A stretch of DNA of 64,000 nucleotides from an uncultured Neglectibacter sp. (GCA_937958185.1 CALFFN010000037.1:1-64000), one strand, 5' to 3'; positions 48,087-57,299 are shown, numbered from the stretch's first letter. The notes: generated by a model not told the origin, from the letters alone. Program-made: numbers and translations.

Positions 48087-49262
48087 ATGACCACCGCTTT
48101 GCTGCTTGTGATCTATCTTGCTTTTATCAGTTTAGGTCTGCCGGACACCCTGCTGGGCGCCGCATGGCCCGCCATGCGGGAAGAGCTGGGGGTGGGGCTG
48201 GACATGGCAGGTGCGATCGCCTTTGTCATCTCGCTGGGGACGGTGCTTTCCAGCCTGCTCAGCAGCCGCCTGCTTTCCCGGTTCGGCACAGGGAAGGTCG
48301 CCTTTTGCAGCGTGCTGCTCACCGCCCTGTCCCTGTTCGGCTTTTCCTGCTCCCACCGCTTTTTCTGGCTGCTCCTGCTTGCCGTCCCGCTGGGGCTGGG
48401 CGCCGGGGCGGTGGACGCGGGGCTCAACAACTTCGTGGCGCTGCACTACAAGCCCTGCCACATGAATTTCCTCCACTGCTTCTGGGGTCTGGGCGCCATG
48501 AGCGGTCCGGCGGTGGTGTCCTTCTGGCTGGCAAGGGGGAACAGCTGGAGCATGGGCTACCGCACCGTGGCGCTGGTGCAGTTTGCTTTGGTGCTGGTCC
48601 TGGGGCTTTCCCTCCCCCTGTGGAACAGCCGGGAAGCCCCTTTGCCCGCCCCGGAGGAGCTTCCCCAAAAGCCTGTGGGCAACCTGACCGCCCTGGGGCT
48701 TCCGGGGGTCAAGACGGCGCTGGCAGCATTTTTCTGCTACTGCTCGCTGGAGATCTCCACCGGGCTGTGGGCAAGCAGCTACCTGGTGGAGCGGCGGGGC
48801 GTTCCCCCGGGGGACGCCGCCCTGTGCACCTCCCTGTTTTACGGCGGCATCGCCGGGGGGCGGTTTTTGTCCGGGCTGCTGTCGGGAAAGCTTTCCAACC
48901 GGCTGCTGCTCCGCACCGGGCAGGGCTTGTGCGCCCTGGGCGCCGTTTTCCTGCTGCTGCCCGTGCCCCTGCCCGTAACGGTGCTGGGGCTGCTGCTGTT
49001 CGGGCTGGGCTGCGCGCCCCTGTACCCCACTATGCTGCAGGAAACTCCCGTCCGTTTCGGCAGAGCCGCTTCCCAGACGGTGATGGGGCTGGAAATGGCG
49101 GTGGCGTATTTCGGCTCCACCGTGATGCCGCCGCTGCTGGGAATTTTGGCGCAGCGCACTTCCGTCGCCGTCTTTCCCTGGTTCCTGCTGCTTGCCATCG
49201 GGCTGATGACGTGGTTCTGCGAGCGGCTGAACCGATTTCTGCGGACCGGGAACGGAAAGTAG
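48087..49262 (+). CDS. MFS transporter
   Basis: 391 residues with about 12 hydrophobic helices in two halves; the first cytoplasmic loop has the MFS-like SRLLSRFGTGKV. The sequence LPDTLLGAAWPAMREELG near the start is typical of the sugar/fucose-permease-like branch. Start follows GGGAGGAA. Substrate unknown. Transcribed divergently from the unknown gene on its left and ahead of ddl. Confidence 0.85.
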   Translation: MTTALLLVIYLAFISLGLPDTLLGAAWPAMREELGVGLDMAGAIAFVISLGTVLSSLLSSRLLSRFGTGKVAFCSVLLTALSLFGFSCSHRFFWLLLLAVPLGLGAGAVDAGLNNFVALHYKPCHMNFLHCFWGLGAMSGPAVVSFWLARGNSWSMGYRTVALVQFALVLVLGLSLPLWNSREAPLPAPEELPQKPVGNLTALGLPGVKTALAAFFCYCSLEISTGLWASSYLVERRGVPPGDAALCTSLFYGGIAGGRFLSGLLSGKLSNRLLLRTGQGLCALGAVFLLLPVPLPVTVLGLLLFGLGCAPLYPTMLQETPVRFGRAASQTVMGLEMAVAYFGSTVMPPLLGILAQRTSVAVFPWFLLLAIGLMTWFCERLNRFLRTGNGK

Positions 49263-49353
49263 TTGATAAATTTCCCCGCTCATAGTATAATAAAAACTGT
49301 ATGCACTTCCGCATGCGTTTTTCTGAAATTTGAAACTGGGATGTGATTGCAGT

Positions 49354-50451
49354 ATGGCTTCCACAGAGCAAAAAATGAAAATTGCCGTCATTTTCGGCGG
49401 CGCTTCCTCCGAGCATGAGGTGTCCCTCATGTCCGCCGCCTCGATCCTGGAAAATTTGAATACGGAAAAATACGATGTTTATAAAGTGGGCATTACCAAA
49501 ACAGGCAAGTGGCTGCTGTACACCGGGGAAAATTCCGAATTGACCTCCGGCAAATGGGACGCGCCGGAGCATACCGTTCCCGCCTTCCTTTCTCCCGACC
49601 CCACCGTTCACGGGCTGGTGGTCCTGAAGGGCAGCGGCACGGAGCTGATCCGGCTGGACTGCGTTTTCCCCGCCCTCCACGGCAAAAACGGGGAGGACGG
49701 CACCATTCAGGGTCTGTTCCAGCTTTCCGGCATTCCCTACGTGGGCTGCAACACCCTGTCCTCCGCCGTGTGCATGGATAAGGCTGTCACCCACACGCTG
49801 CTGTCCGCCGCCAACATCGAGCAGGCGCATTACCTGTGGTTCTACGCCGACCGCTTCGACGCCGCCCCGGACACCATCAAGAGCAAGATCGAAGCCCGCC
49901 TGAGCTTCCCCGTATTCGTAAAGCCCGCCAACGCCGGGTCCTCCGTGGGGGTCAGCAAGGTGGAGCGCAGGGAAGACCTTGACGCGGCGATCCGCAAGGC
50001 TGCCAGAGAGGACAGCAAGATCGTGGTGGAGGAAGGCATCAAAGGGCAGGAGGTGGAATGCGCCGTGCTGGGCAACCGGGAAGCAGACGCATCCCCGGTA
50101 GGCGAGATCGGCGCCTCCGCCGCTTTCTACGATTACGACGACAAATATATCAACGGCACCAGCCAGCTGTACATTCCCGCCCGGCTGGACGAGGAAGTGT
50201 CGGAAAAGATACGGCAGACCGCCGTGCGGGCTTACCGCTGGCTGGGCTGCTCCGGGCTTGCCAGAGTGGATTTCTTCGTCACCGAGGGCGACCATCGGGT
50301 GATCCTGAACGAGATCAACACCCTGCCCGGCTTTACCTCCATCAGCATGTACCCCAAGCTGTGGGTGCACACCGGCATGAGCTACAGTGAGCTGCTGGAC
50401 GCGCTGATCTCTCTTTCGTTCCAGAAAAAGGAAGCCGAACGGAAAGCGTAA
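49354..50451 (+). CDS. ddl: D-alanine--D-alanine ligase
   Basis: ATP-grasp ligase making the D-Ala-D-Ala dipeptide of peptidoglycan, the target of cycloserine. 365 residues: KIAVIFGGASSEHEVS at the start, the ATP-binding FVKPANAGSSVGVSK and the Mg-binding LNEINTLPGFT near the end. ATG 49354 is preceded by GGGATGTGAT, which pairs with the 16S tail; a later ATG at 49375 would also give the core protein. Followed by murI in the same orientation. Confidence 0.96.
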   Translation: MASTEQKMKIAVIFGGASSEHEVSLMSAASILENLNTEKYDVYKVGITKTGKWLLYTGENSELTSGKWDAPEHTVPAFLSPDPTVHGLVVLKGSGTELIRLDCVFPALHGKNGEDGTIQGLFQLSGIPYVGCNTLSSAVCMDKAVTHTLLSAANIEQAHYLWFYADRFDAAPDTIKSKIEARLSFPVFVKPANAGSSVGVSKVERREDLDAAIRKAAREDSKIVVEEGIKGQEVECAVLGNREADASPVGEIGASAAFYDYDDKYINGTSQLYIPARLDEEVSEKIRQTAVRAYRWLGCSGLARVDFFVTEGDHRVILNEINTLPGFTSISMYPKLWVHTGMSYSELLDALISLSFQKKEAERKA

Positions 50452-50486
50452 CCTGTGTTTTAGAAAATAAGGAAGTGATCCGACCT

Positions 50487-51299
50487 ATGGATAATCGCCC
50501 CATCGGCGTCTTTGATTCCGGCCTGGGCGGCTTAACCGCCGTAAAGGAGCTGGAAAAGGCGCTGCCAAAGGAAAGCATTGTCTATTTCGGCGATACCGGG
50601 CGCGTCCCTTACGGCACCCGCAGCCGGGAAACCGTGCGCGCCTATGCCCGGCAGGACATGGATTTTCTCATGAGCCAGAACGTCAAGGCGGTGCTTGCCG
50701 CCTGCGGCACGGTCAGCTCCACGGCGGCGGATATCGGCGCCGCCCTGCCCATTCCCTATTTCGATGTGGTAGCCCCCACCGCGAAGGCGGCTGCCGCTGC
50801 CACCAGAAACGGGAAAATAGGCGTGATCGGCACCAGCGCCACCATTCACAGCGATTCTTACCGCAAGGCGCTGCTGGCGCTGAACTATGAGCTGGAGGTC
50901 TATCCCCAGGCGTGCCCGCTGTTTGTGCCGCTGGTGGAAAACGCCTTTATCTCCCCCCAGGAGGAGGTCACCCGGCTGGTGGCAGAGCGCTACCTTGCCC
51001 CCATACGGGAGCAGGGCGTGGACACGCTCATTCTGGGCTGCACCCATTATCCCATTATCAGCGCCATCATCGGCTCTGTCATGGGCAGGGGCGTCACCCT
51101 CATCGACAGCGGACGGGAAGCCGCGCTGGCGCTGGCTGCCGCCTTGGAGCGGCAGGGGCTGCTCTGCGGCGGCTCCGCCCCCCGAACGGCAAGCTATTTC
51201 GTCACGGACGCCCCGGAAAGCTTTACCGCCGTTGCCGAGCTGTTCCTCGGTCACAGCGTGGAGGGGCGCACGGAGCGGATCGCCATGGAGGGCTGCTGA
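50487..51299 (+). CDS. murI: Glutamate racemase
   Basis: Makes D-glutamate for peptidoglycan. 270 residues: PIGVFDSGLGGLTAVKEL at the start, first catalytic Cys in AACGTVSS (near 72), second in LGCTHYP (near 183). The first motif is CGTVS where most MurI have CNTAS; the catalytic Cys and the following Thr are kept. The ATG at 50487 follows AAGGAAGTGAT; a GTG 12 bases upstream is less well placed. Lies 35 bp after ddl, so the two wall enzymes are probably co-expressed. Confidence 0.95.
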   Translation: MDNRPIGVFDSGLGGLTAVKELEKALPKESIVYFGDTGRVPYGTRSRETVRAYARQDMDFLMSQNVKAVLAACGTVSSTAADIGAALPIPYFDVVAPTAKAAAAATRNGKIGVIGTSATIHSDSYRKALLALNYELEVYPQACPLFVPLVENAFISPQEEVTRLVAERYLAPIREQGVDTLILGCTHYPIISAIIGSVMGRGVTLIDSGREAALALAAALERQGLLCGGSAPRTASYFVTDAPESFTAVAELFLGHSVEGRTERIAMEGC

Positions 51300-51340
51300 A
51301 CGTTTCGCCATTCGCACCATGAAAAAGAAGGATTTCAAAA

Positions 51341-51787
51341 ATGCTGAAGGAAAATTATAATATCAATATCATTGGCAAGCAGTTTTACGAGGAATCCTCC
51401 GGGGCGGAGCCCGGAGAGATCACCCTGAGCACCACCGGGACCTACACGGAACGGGGCGGCGCGGAATTTATTGCCTACAAGGAATATGACGAGGACGATC
51501 CCAAGGTCGCCTACACCTCCGTGCTGAAAATCGAACCGGGCAGGGTGACCATGATGCGCTCCGGCTCCTCCACCCGGCTGATCCTGGAGCAGGGCAAGCG
51601 CCATCTGTGCCTGTACGATACGGGCTACGGTATGATGTCCGTGGGGGTGTTCACCAGCGAGCTGCACTCCTCTCTCCGAAAGGAAGGCGGGCGCCTCAAT
51701 GTGAAATACACGCTGGACATCGACTCGAACCTGTCCAGCCGCAACGAGATCGAGGTGGAGATCAAGCCCTGCGGGGTCAGTTGTTAG
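51341..51787 (+). CDS. DUF1934 (YwiB-like) family protein
   Basis: 148 residues, a small beta-barrel family of unknown function found next to argS or in front of it in many Firmicutes, as here. LSTTGTYTERGGAEFIAYKEY and MRSGSSTRLILEQGKRH are characteristic. The stop codon TAG is the first TAG of a 7-nt repeat array, so the last residues are repeat-encoded. Confidence 0.88.
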   Translation: MLKENYNINIIGKQFYEESSGAEPGEITLSTTGTYTERGGAEFIAYKEYDEDDPKVAYTSVLKIEPGRVTMMRSGSSTRLILEQGKRHLCLYDTGYGMMSVGVFTSELHSSLRKEGGRLNVKYTLDIDSNLSSRNEIEVEIKPCGVSC

Positions 51788-51819
51788 CTATTAGTTGTTA
51801 GTCATTAGCTGTCAGCCGC
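51779..51819 (+). repeat. 7-nt TTAGTTG array at DUF1934 3' end
   Basis: AGTTGTTAGCTATTAGTTGTTAGTC followed by ATTAGCTGTCAG. It shares 21 consecutive bases with the array after gdhA and supplies the DUF1934 stop codon. Confidence 0.75.
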
Positions 51820-51871
51820 TGGTTTCAGCGTCAGGACGTCGTTTAGAGAACAGAGGAAAGGAAAAAATAAT

Positions 51872-53563
51872 ATGTCACAATTAGTAGAAAAAGCCCAGCA
51901 GCAGCTGAGAGAAGCGGTAAACGCCGCGCTGCGGCAGGCGGTCGGCGCAGGCGAGCTGCCGGACGCTCCCCTGCCGGAATTTGTCCTGGAGGTCCCTGCC
52001 GACCGCGCCCATGGAGACTGGGCGTGCAACGCCGCCATGGCAGGCGCAAAAGCCTTTCATGCCGCCCCCCGGAAAATCGCGGAAGCCATTGTGGGAAAGC
52101 TGGAGCTTACTGGCACATACTTCAAATCCTGCGAGATCGCGGGACCCGGCTTTTTGAATTTTACCTATGACGAAAAATTTTACGGCGAGGTCCTGCGGGA
52201 TATCCACCGCCTGGGAGACGACTACGGCAAAAGCAGCGCCGGGGCGGACAAACGGGTGCTGGTGGAATATGTTTCCGCCAATCCAACAGGTCCCATGCAT
52301 ATTGGCAACGCCCGGGGCGGTGTGCTGGGCGACGCCCTTTCCGCGGTGCTGGAAGCCGCCGGCTATCAGGTGGAAAGGGAATTTTATGTAAACGACGCGG
52401 GCAATCAGGTCAATCGGTACGGATTGTCTCTGGAAGCCCGGTACTTGCAAATTTTCCAGGGCGAAGATGCGGTAGAATTCCCGGAGGACGGCTATCTGGG
52501 ACCTGACGTCATCGAAAACGCCAAGGGCTTCGCGGAAAAATATGGAGATAGTTATGTAAACCAAGACCCGGAAACCCGCCGGAAAGCGCTGGTGGATTAC
52601 GCCCTGCCGCTGAACATTCAGGGGCTGCATGACGACCTGCTGCGCTACCGGGTGGAATACGACAACTGGTTCCGGGAATCCACCCTCCACGAGAACGGCG
52701 CAGTACGGCAGGTCATTGAGCTGTTCCAGAGCAAGGGCGCGACCTACGAAAAGGACGGCGCGGTCTGGTTCAAGGGGGAAGAATACGGCTCTGAGGATTT
52801 CGTGCTGGTGCGCTCCAACGGCGTGCCCACCTATGTGGTGCCGGACATTGCCTACCATTACGACAAGCTGGTCACCAGAAACTTCGACATCGCCATCGAT
52901 GTGCTGGGCGCCGACCACCACGGCTATGTGCCCCGGCTGAAGGCTGCCCTCACCGCCCTGGGTGTGGACGCTTCCCGGCTGCAGGTGGTAATGATGCAGA
53001 TGGTCCGGCTGGTGCGGGACGGCGAGATCGTAAAAGCCAGCAAGCGCAGCGGCAAGGCCATCACGCTGGTGACCCTGCTGGAGGAGGTCCCGGTGGACGC
53101 CGCTCGGTTCCTGTTCAACTCCTACGAGCCCAACACCCGGATCGACTTCGATCTCGACCTGGCGGTGCAGCAGGACGCCCAAAACCCGGTATACTATGTG
53201 CAGTACGCCCACGCCAGGATTTGCAGCATTCTGAAAAACCTGAAAGCTGACGGGATTGAGCCCCGGGACTGCACCCCGGAGGAGCTGCTGCTGCTTTCTT
53301 CCCCGGAAGAGGTGGAGCTGATCCGTTATCTCTCCAATTTCACCGGGGAGATCGCCGGCGCCGCGCGCGCCATGGAGCCCGCCCGCATCACCCGGTACGT
53401 GACGAACGTTTCCACGCTGTTCCACAAATTCTACAACAACTGCCGGGTCAAGGGCGGCAACGAAGCCCTCACCGCCGCCCGGCTGTACCTCTGCTCCGCT
53501 ACCAAGACCGTATTGGAAAACGCCCTGCGGCTGTTCAAGGTCAGCGCGCCGGAGTCTATGTAA
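51872..53563 (+). CDS. argS: Arginyl-tRNA synthetase
   Basis: Charges tRNA-Arg. 563 residues: class I HIGH motif as HIGNARGG in ANPTGPMHIGN, an N-terminal Add-1 domain, and a C-terminal DALR anticodon-binding domain. As in most ArgS, no clear KMSKS follows. RBS GAGGAAAGGA. Ends ahead of a dense cluster of hairpins. Confidence 0.97.
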   Translation: MSQLVEKAQQQLREAVNAALRQAVGAGELPDAPLPEFVLEVPADRAHGDWACNAAMAGAKAFHAAPRKIAEAIVGKLELTGTYFKSCEIAGPGFLNFTYDEKFYGEVLRDIHRLGDDYGKSSAGADKRVLVEYVSANPTGPMHIGNARGGVLGDALSAVLEAAGYQVEREFYVNDAGNQVNRYGLSLEARYLQIFQGEDAVEFPEDGYLGPDVIENAKGFAEKYGDSYVNQDPETRRKALVDYALPLNIQGLHDDLLRYRVEYDNWFRESTLHENGAVRQVIELFQSKGATYEKDGAVWFKGEEYGSEDFVLVRSNGVPTYVVPDIAYHYDKLVTRNFDIAIDVLGADHHGYVPRLKAALTALGVDASRLQVVMMQMVRLVRDGEIVKASKRSGKAITLVTLLEEVPVDAARFLFNSYEPNTRIDFDLDLAVQQDAQNPVYYVQYAHARICSILKNLKADGIEPRDCTPEELLLLSSPEEVELIRYLSNFTGEIAGAARAMEPARITRYVTNVSTLFHKFYNNCRVKGGNEALTAARLYLCSATKTVLENALRLFKVSAPESM

Positions 53564-53587
53564 AGCTTTTCCGCACAAACAAAATCA

Positions 53588-53614
53588 CCCCGGCATGAAA
53601 TGCCGGGGCTTGAT
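53588..53614 (+). terminator. argS terminator
   Basis: ACCCCGGCAT-GAA-ATGCCGGGGCT hairpin followed by TTGATT. Its arms are nearly repeated at 53850-53880. Confidence 0.65.
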
Positions 53615-53645
53615 TGTGTCGAAAAAGACTTTTCGACACAATCAA
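53610..53645. repeat. 16-bp perfect inverted repeat
   Basis: TTGATTGTGTCGAAAA pairs perfectly with TTTTCGACACAATCAA around AGAC. It starts where the argS terminator ends. Confidence 0.85.
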
Positions 53646-53680
53646 ACTTATTGGGGAAACTAAAGATTTCCCCAATAAGT
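53646..53680. repeat. 14-bp perfect inverted repeat
   Basis: ACTTATTGGGGAAA pairs perfectly with TTTCCCCAATAAGT around a 7-nt loop, directly abutting the previous inverted repeat. Confidence 0.85.
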
Positions 53681-53703
53681 TCTGATTGAAACGCGAGAGA
53701 GGG

Positions 53704-53755
53704 GGCTCGCCTCCAGCTCAGTCAGCGCTGGGACGGTCTCCACAGGAGACCAGCG
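53704..53755. repeat. Dispersed hairpin repeat (family 2), argS/leuB copy
   Basis: CTCAGTCAGCGCTGGGACGG then GGTCTCC-ACA-GGAGACC then AGCGCCCCC. Same order and spacing as 3688-3730, with a G-C pair changed to T-A in the inner stem. Confidence 0.6.
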
Positions 53756-53849
53756 CCCCCGATGGTCCACGAAAGCTGTAAAACAACTTTTTCACACATC
53801 TTCCCCCTTCCGTATTTTTGGGTTGGAGGGGTTTATCAACAGCCTGCGC

Positions 53850-53882
53850 CCCAGCATTTCATGCCGGGGCTTTTTGCTTTTC
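53850..53882. terminator. leuB terminator
   Basis: CCCCAGCAT-TTC-ATGCCGGGG flanked by CTTTTTGCTTTT on one side. It ends the 351-bp argS-leuB gap, which is filled with hairpins. Confidence 0.6.
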
Positions 53883-53914
53883 TAAATTTTTTAATACATC
53901 TGTATACAGCAGTT

Positions 53915-54991
53915 TTACAGCAGCCCGGCAACGATATCGCCCATTTCGGTGCAGGTGACCTTTTTCGCGCCGCAGTCAGGGGTATAGATATCCGGGGTGC
54001 GGGCAGTCTCCAGCGCTTTGGAGCAGGCGGCTTCGATGGCGGCTGCCGCCGACGGCTCGTTCAGGGAATAACGGAGCATCATCGCGCCGGAAAGAATGGT
54101 GGCAAGGGGATTTGCGATGTTCTGCCCGGCAATGTCGGGGGCGGAGCCGTGGATCGGCTCATACAGCCCAAAGCCGCTGTCCCCCAGGCTGGCGGACGCC
54201 AGCATTCCGATGGAGCCGCTGATCATGGAAGCCTCGTCGGACAGGATATCGCCGAACATATTGGAGGTCACGATCACGTCAAACTGAGCGGGGTTGCGCA
54301 CCAGCTGCATGGCGCAGTTGTCCACATACATATGGCTGACCTCCACCGCGGGGTGCTCCTTTGCCATCTCGTCGATGGTCTTTCTCCACAGGCGGGAGGT
54401 GTCCAGCACATTTGCCTTGTCCACGCTGCACAGCCGCCCCCGCCGCTTTTCCGCCATTTCAAAAGCGACCTTTGCAATGCGCCGGATTTCCGGCAGGCTG
54501 TAGCGCTCGGTATCGTAGGCGCTGACCACGCCGTTTTCCTCGGCGGTGCCGCGGTCCCCGAAATAAATGCCGCCGGTCAGCTCCCGCACCACCATGATGT
54601 CCAGGCTGTCCCCGATGATTTCCGGCTTCAGCGGGGAAGCGTCCCTCAGCGGGGCGAAGATCACGGCAGGGCGGAGATTGGCGTAAAGCCCCAAAGCTTT
54701 ACGGATCCCCAAAAGCCCTTTCTCCGGGCGGTTCGCGCCGGGCTGGGAATCCCACTTCGGTCCGCCGACAGCGCCCAGCAGCACAGCGTCCGCAGCCTTG
54801 CAGGCGGCGACAGTCTCCTCGGGCAGGGGAACGCCTGTCCTGTCGATGGCGGCGCCGCCCAGCAGGGCATAGTCCAGCTCACAGTCAAAACCGAATTTTT
54901 CTCCCGCTTTTTTCAGGACCTTGACGGCTTCCCCCACGATCTCAGGTCCGATCCCGTCGCCTTCCAGTACAGTGATCCGATAGGTTTTCAT
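53915..54991 (-). CDS. leuB: 3-isopropylmalate dehydrogenase
   Basis: Oxidatively decarboxylates 3-isopropylmalate in leucine synthesis, using NAD. 358 residues: ITVLEGDGIGPEIV at the start, VRELTGGIYFGDRG in the middle and GSAPDIAGQNIANPLA near the end are LeuB signatures. It follows leuA by 22 bp; leuC and leuD are not in the window. Confidence 0.96.
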   Translation of the reverse strand: MKTYRITVLEGDGIGPEIVGEAVKVLKKAGEKFGFDCELDYALLGGAAIDRTGVPLPEETVAACKAADAVLLGAVGGPKWDSQPGANRPEKGLLGIRKALGLYANLRPAVIFAPLRDASPLKPEIIGDSLDIMVVRELTGGIYFGDRGTAEENGVVSAYDTERYSLPEIRRIAKVAFEMAEKRRGRLCSVDKANVLDTSRLWRKTIDEMAKEHPAVEVSHMYVDNCAMQLVRNPAQFDVIVTSNMFGDILSDEASMISGSIGMLASASLGDSGFGLYEPIHGSAPDIAGQNIANPLATILSGAMMLRYSLNEPSAAAAIEAACSKALETARTPDIYTPDCGAKKVTCTEMGDIVAGLL

Positions 54992-55013
54992 GACAAGCTA
55001 TTCTCCTTTACAC

Positions 55014-56699
55014 TTACTCGCCGCGTTTCTCGCAGCGGTTGATGGCACAGATAATGCCCTTGACGGAGGCAATGCTGATGTTGCTGTCCATGCCCACGCC
55101 GAACACGATCTCTCCCTTGTGGCGCAGCTGGATATAGGACACCGCCTTGGAGTCCGCGCCGCCGGACACGGCGTGCTCGCTGTAGGAAACAAATTCATAC
55201 TCCGTCAGCCCTATGCCGGACAGGGCGTTGAAGAACGCGTCAATGGGGCCGTTGCCCTTGCCGGACACTGCCTGCGTGTTGTGGTCATAACGAATGGTGC
55301 CTTCAAAGTCCTCCACCTGTCCGTTGTCCGTCTTCTCGGTGAAAAATTTGTAGGTCAGCAGGTGGTAGGGCTCGGAAACGTCCAGATATTCCCGCTTGAA
55401 GATGTCGAAGACCTCCCCGGCGGTCAATTCCCTGCCACAGCTGTCGCAGGCGTGCTTCACCAGCGCGCCAAACTCCGGGTGCATCGCCTTTGGCAGGTCG
55501 TAGCCGAAGCTCTGCCGCATGACAAACGCCGCGCCGCCCTTGCCGGACTGACTGTTGATGCGGATAATGGGCTCGTACTGGCGCCCTAAATCCGCCGGGT
55601 CGATGGGCAGGTAGGGGACCTCCCAATAGGGGGAATTTTCCTTATTGATGTAGTTGATCCCCTTGTTGATGGCGTCCTGATGGGAGCCGGAAAAGGCGGT
55701 GAACACCAGCTCGCCGGCATAGGGGTGGCGCTGGTGGACCTTCATCTGGGTGCATTCCTCGTAAACCTCCCGCACGTGGTTCATGTGGGTAAAGTCCAGC
55801 TCGGGGTCAACGCCCTGGGAATACAGGTTCATTGCCAGGTTCATAATGTCCGCGTTGCCGGTACGCTCACCGTTGCCGAAAAGCGTGCCCTCTACCCGGT
55901 CGGCGCCTGCCATAATGCCCAGCTCGGTGGCGGCGGTGCAGGTGCCCCGGTCGTTGTGGGGGTGAATGCTCAGCACGGCGCAGTCCCGGTGCTTCATGTT
56001 CCTGTGGCAGTATTCCACCTGGTCGGCATAGGTGTTGGGGGTGGACATTTCCACGGTGTTGGGCAGGTTGATGATGACCTTGTTTTCCGGGGTAGCGCCC
56101 AGCTCCTCCAATATTCTGTCGCAGATCAGCACGGAGTTTTCCACCTCTGTGCCGGAGAAGCTTTCGGGAGAATACTCATAGCGGATATTGATATCGCTTT
56201 TCGCGGTGATCTCCTCGGTCAGCTCCCGAATGAGCTTCGCGCCGCTGACGGCAATGTCGATGACGCCCTGCATATCCGTTTCAAACACCACCTTTCGCTG
56301 CAGCGTAGAGGTGGAGTTGTAGAAATGGACAATGACGTTTTTCGCGCCGTCAATGGCTTCAAAGGTCTTGCGGATCAAATGCTCCCGCGCCTGCACCAGC
56401 ACCTGCACCGTCACGTCGTCGGGGATCAAATCCTGCTCGATGAGCGCCCGGAGAATTTCATATTCCGTATCGGAGGCGGAGGGGAACCCCACCTCGATCT
56501 CCTTAAAGCCGATGTCGCACAGGAGCTGGAAAAATTCCAGCTTCTGCTCCAGGTTCATGGGGTTCACCAGCGCCTGGTTGCCGTCCCGCAGGTCCACGCT
56601 GCACCAGACGGGCGCTTTGGTGATGACCTTGTCGGGCCATGTGCGGTCCGGCAGGGAAATGGGTCTAAAGGGCTTATACTTTTTGTAGCCTTGATTCAT
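55014..56699 (-). CDS. leuA: 2-isopropylmalate synthase
   Basis: Condenses acetyl-CoA and 2-oxoisovalerate, the first step of leucine synthesis. 561 residues: a TIM barrel (VDLRDGNQAL for metal and substrate, HPHNDRGT for metal ligands) and a C-terminal regulatory LeuA domain that binds leucine. This is the longer LeuA form that begins YKKYKPFRPISLPDRTWP. The ATG at 56699 follows AAAGGACGG. Controlled by the T-box upstream. Confidence 0.95.
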   Translation of the reverse strand: MNQGYKKYKPFRPISLPDRTWPDKVITKAPVWCSVDLRDGNQALVNPMNLEQKLEFFQLLCDIGFKEIEVGFPSASDTEYEILRALIEQDLIPDDVTVQVLVQAREHLIRKTFEAIDGAKNVIVHFYNSTSTLQRKVVFETDMQGVIDIAVSGAKLIRELTEEITAKSDINIRYEYSPESFSGTEVENSVLICDRILEELGATPENKVIINLPNTVEMSTPNTYADQVEYCHRNMKHRDCAVLSIHPHNDRGTCTAATELGIMAGADRVEGTLFGNGERTGNADIMNLAMNLYSQGVDPELDFTHMNHVREVYEECTQMKVHQRHPYAGELVFTAFSGSHQDAINKGINYINKENSPYWEVPYLPIDPADLGRQYEPIIRINSQSGKGGAAFVMRQSFGYDLPKAMHPEFGALVKHACDSCGRELTAGEVFDIFKREYLDVSEPYHLLTYKFFTEKTDNGQVEDFEGTIRYDHNTQAVSGKGNGPIDAFFNALSGIGLTEYEFVSYSEHAVSGGADSKAVSYIQLRHKGEIVFGVGMDSNISIASVKGIICAINRCEKRGE

Positions 56700-56780
56700 G
56701 AGAACCGTCCTTTCTAAAATAGAAAATACTTTTTTCAAAAATTCGGGCATGTGACCGGCTTTCCCAGGTTTTCAGGGAAA

Positions 56781-57069
56781 CAAAAACACCCCGGACGCAA
56801 CGATTGCGCCCGGGGTGAAGGATCCTCTTCACGGTACCACCCGTTTTCAGCGTGAAATCTCTCCCACGCCCTCGAAAGGTCTCACACGAAACCCCTGGCG
56901 AGTAACGCCGCCATACGTCCCCCTCTACAGCAAGCCTTCAAAGGGGAGACTCCGGGATCAGCATACACGCCGCACAGTACGCCTGCTCACACCGTAAAAC
57001 CGCAGGCTCTCTGCCGAACTGACGTCGGCGTCTTCTTCCCATCACAGTCTGTCACTTATTCGTGATATA
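56781..57069 (-). promoter_or_regulatory. T-box leader of leuAB
   Basis: The conserved antiterminator core GAAAACGGGTGGTACCGTG lies around 56832-56850. The terminator CACCCCGGGCGCAA/TTGCGTCCGGGGTG ends in TTTTTG at 56781-56786. Upstream are AGAGAG and GGTG elements of stem I. A CTG triplet (56959-56961) just before GGAGT is a plausible leucine specifier. Uncharged tRNA-Leu would pair with specifier and T-box and permit leuAB transcription. Confidence 0.9.
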
Positions 57070-57075
57070 TTTGGC

Positions 57076-57104
57076 ATTATAAAATGAATTTTCCCGTTTG
57101 TCAA
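57076..57104 (-). promoter_or_regulatory. leuAB promoter
   Basis: Minus strand TTGACA (57099-57104), 17-bp spacer, TATAAT (57076-57081), both perfect consensus. Confidence 0.9.
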
Positions 57105-57299
57105 GTATTTTTACTCGAGAACCCTCTAGGTGCGAACGAAAAGATTTCGACCCGATCGCAAGCCGGCTCTTGTTATTTCACAAAAGAAAGTGGGGGTATG
57201 GGGGAGCAAAAGAAAGGCTGCGCCTTTCTTCCTGGAAAAGGCTTCGGCTGCACCGCAGCCGATTTTCTAAACGAAAACCGCCTTTTCTATTTTTTTATA

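Noticed and set aside
53610..53645. Paired 0A boxes because TGTCGAA occurs in both arms
   Set aside because: The core is part of a perfect 16-bp palindrome between convergent genes with no promoter nearby; structure is the simpler reading.
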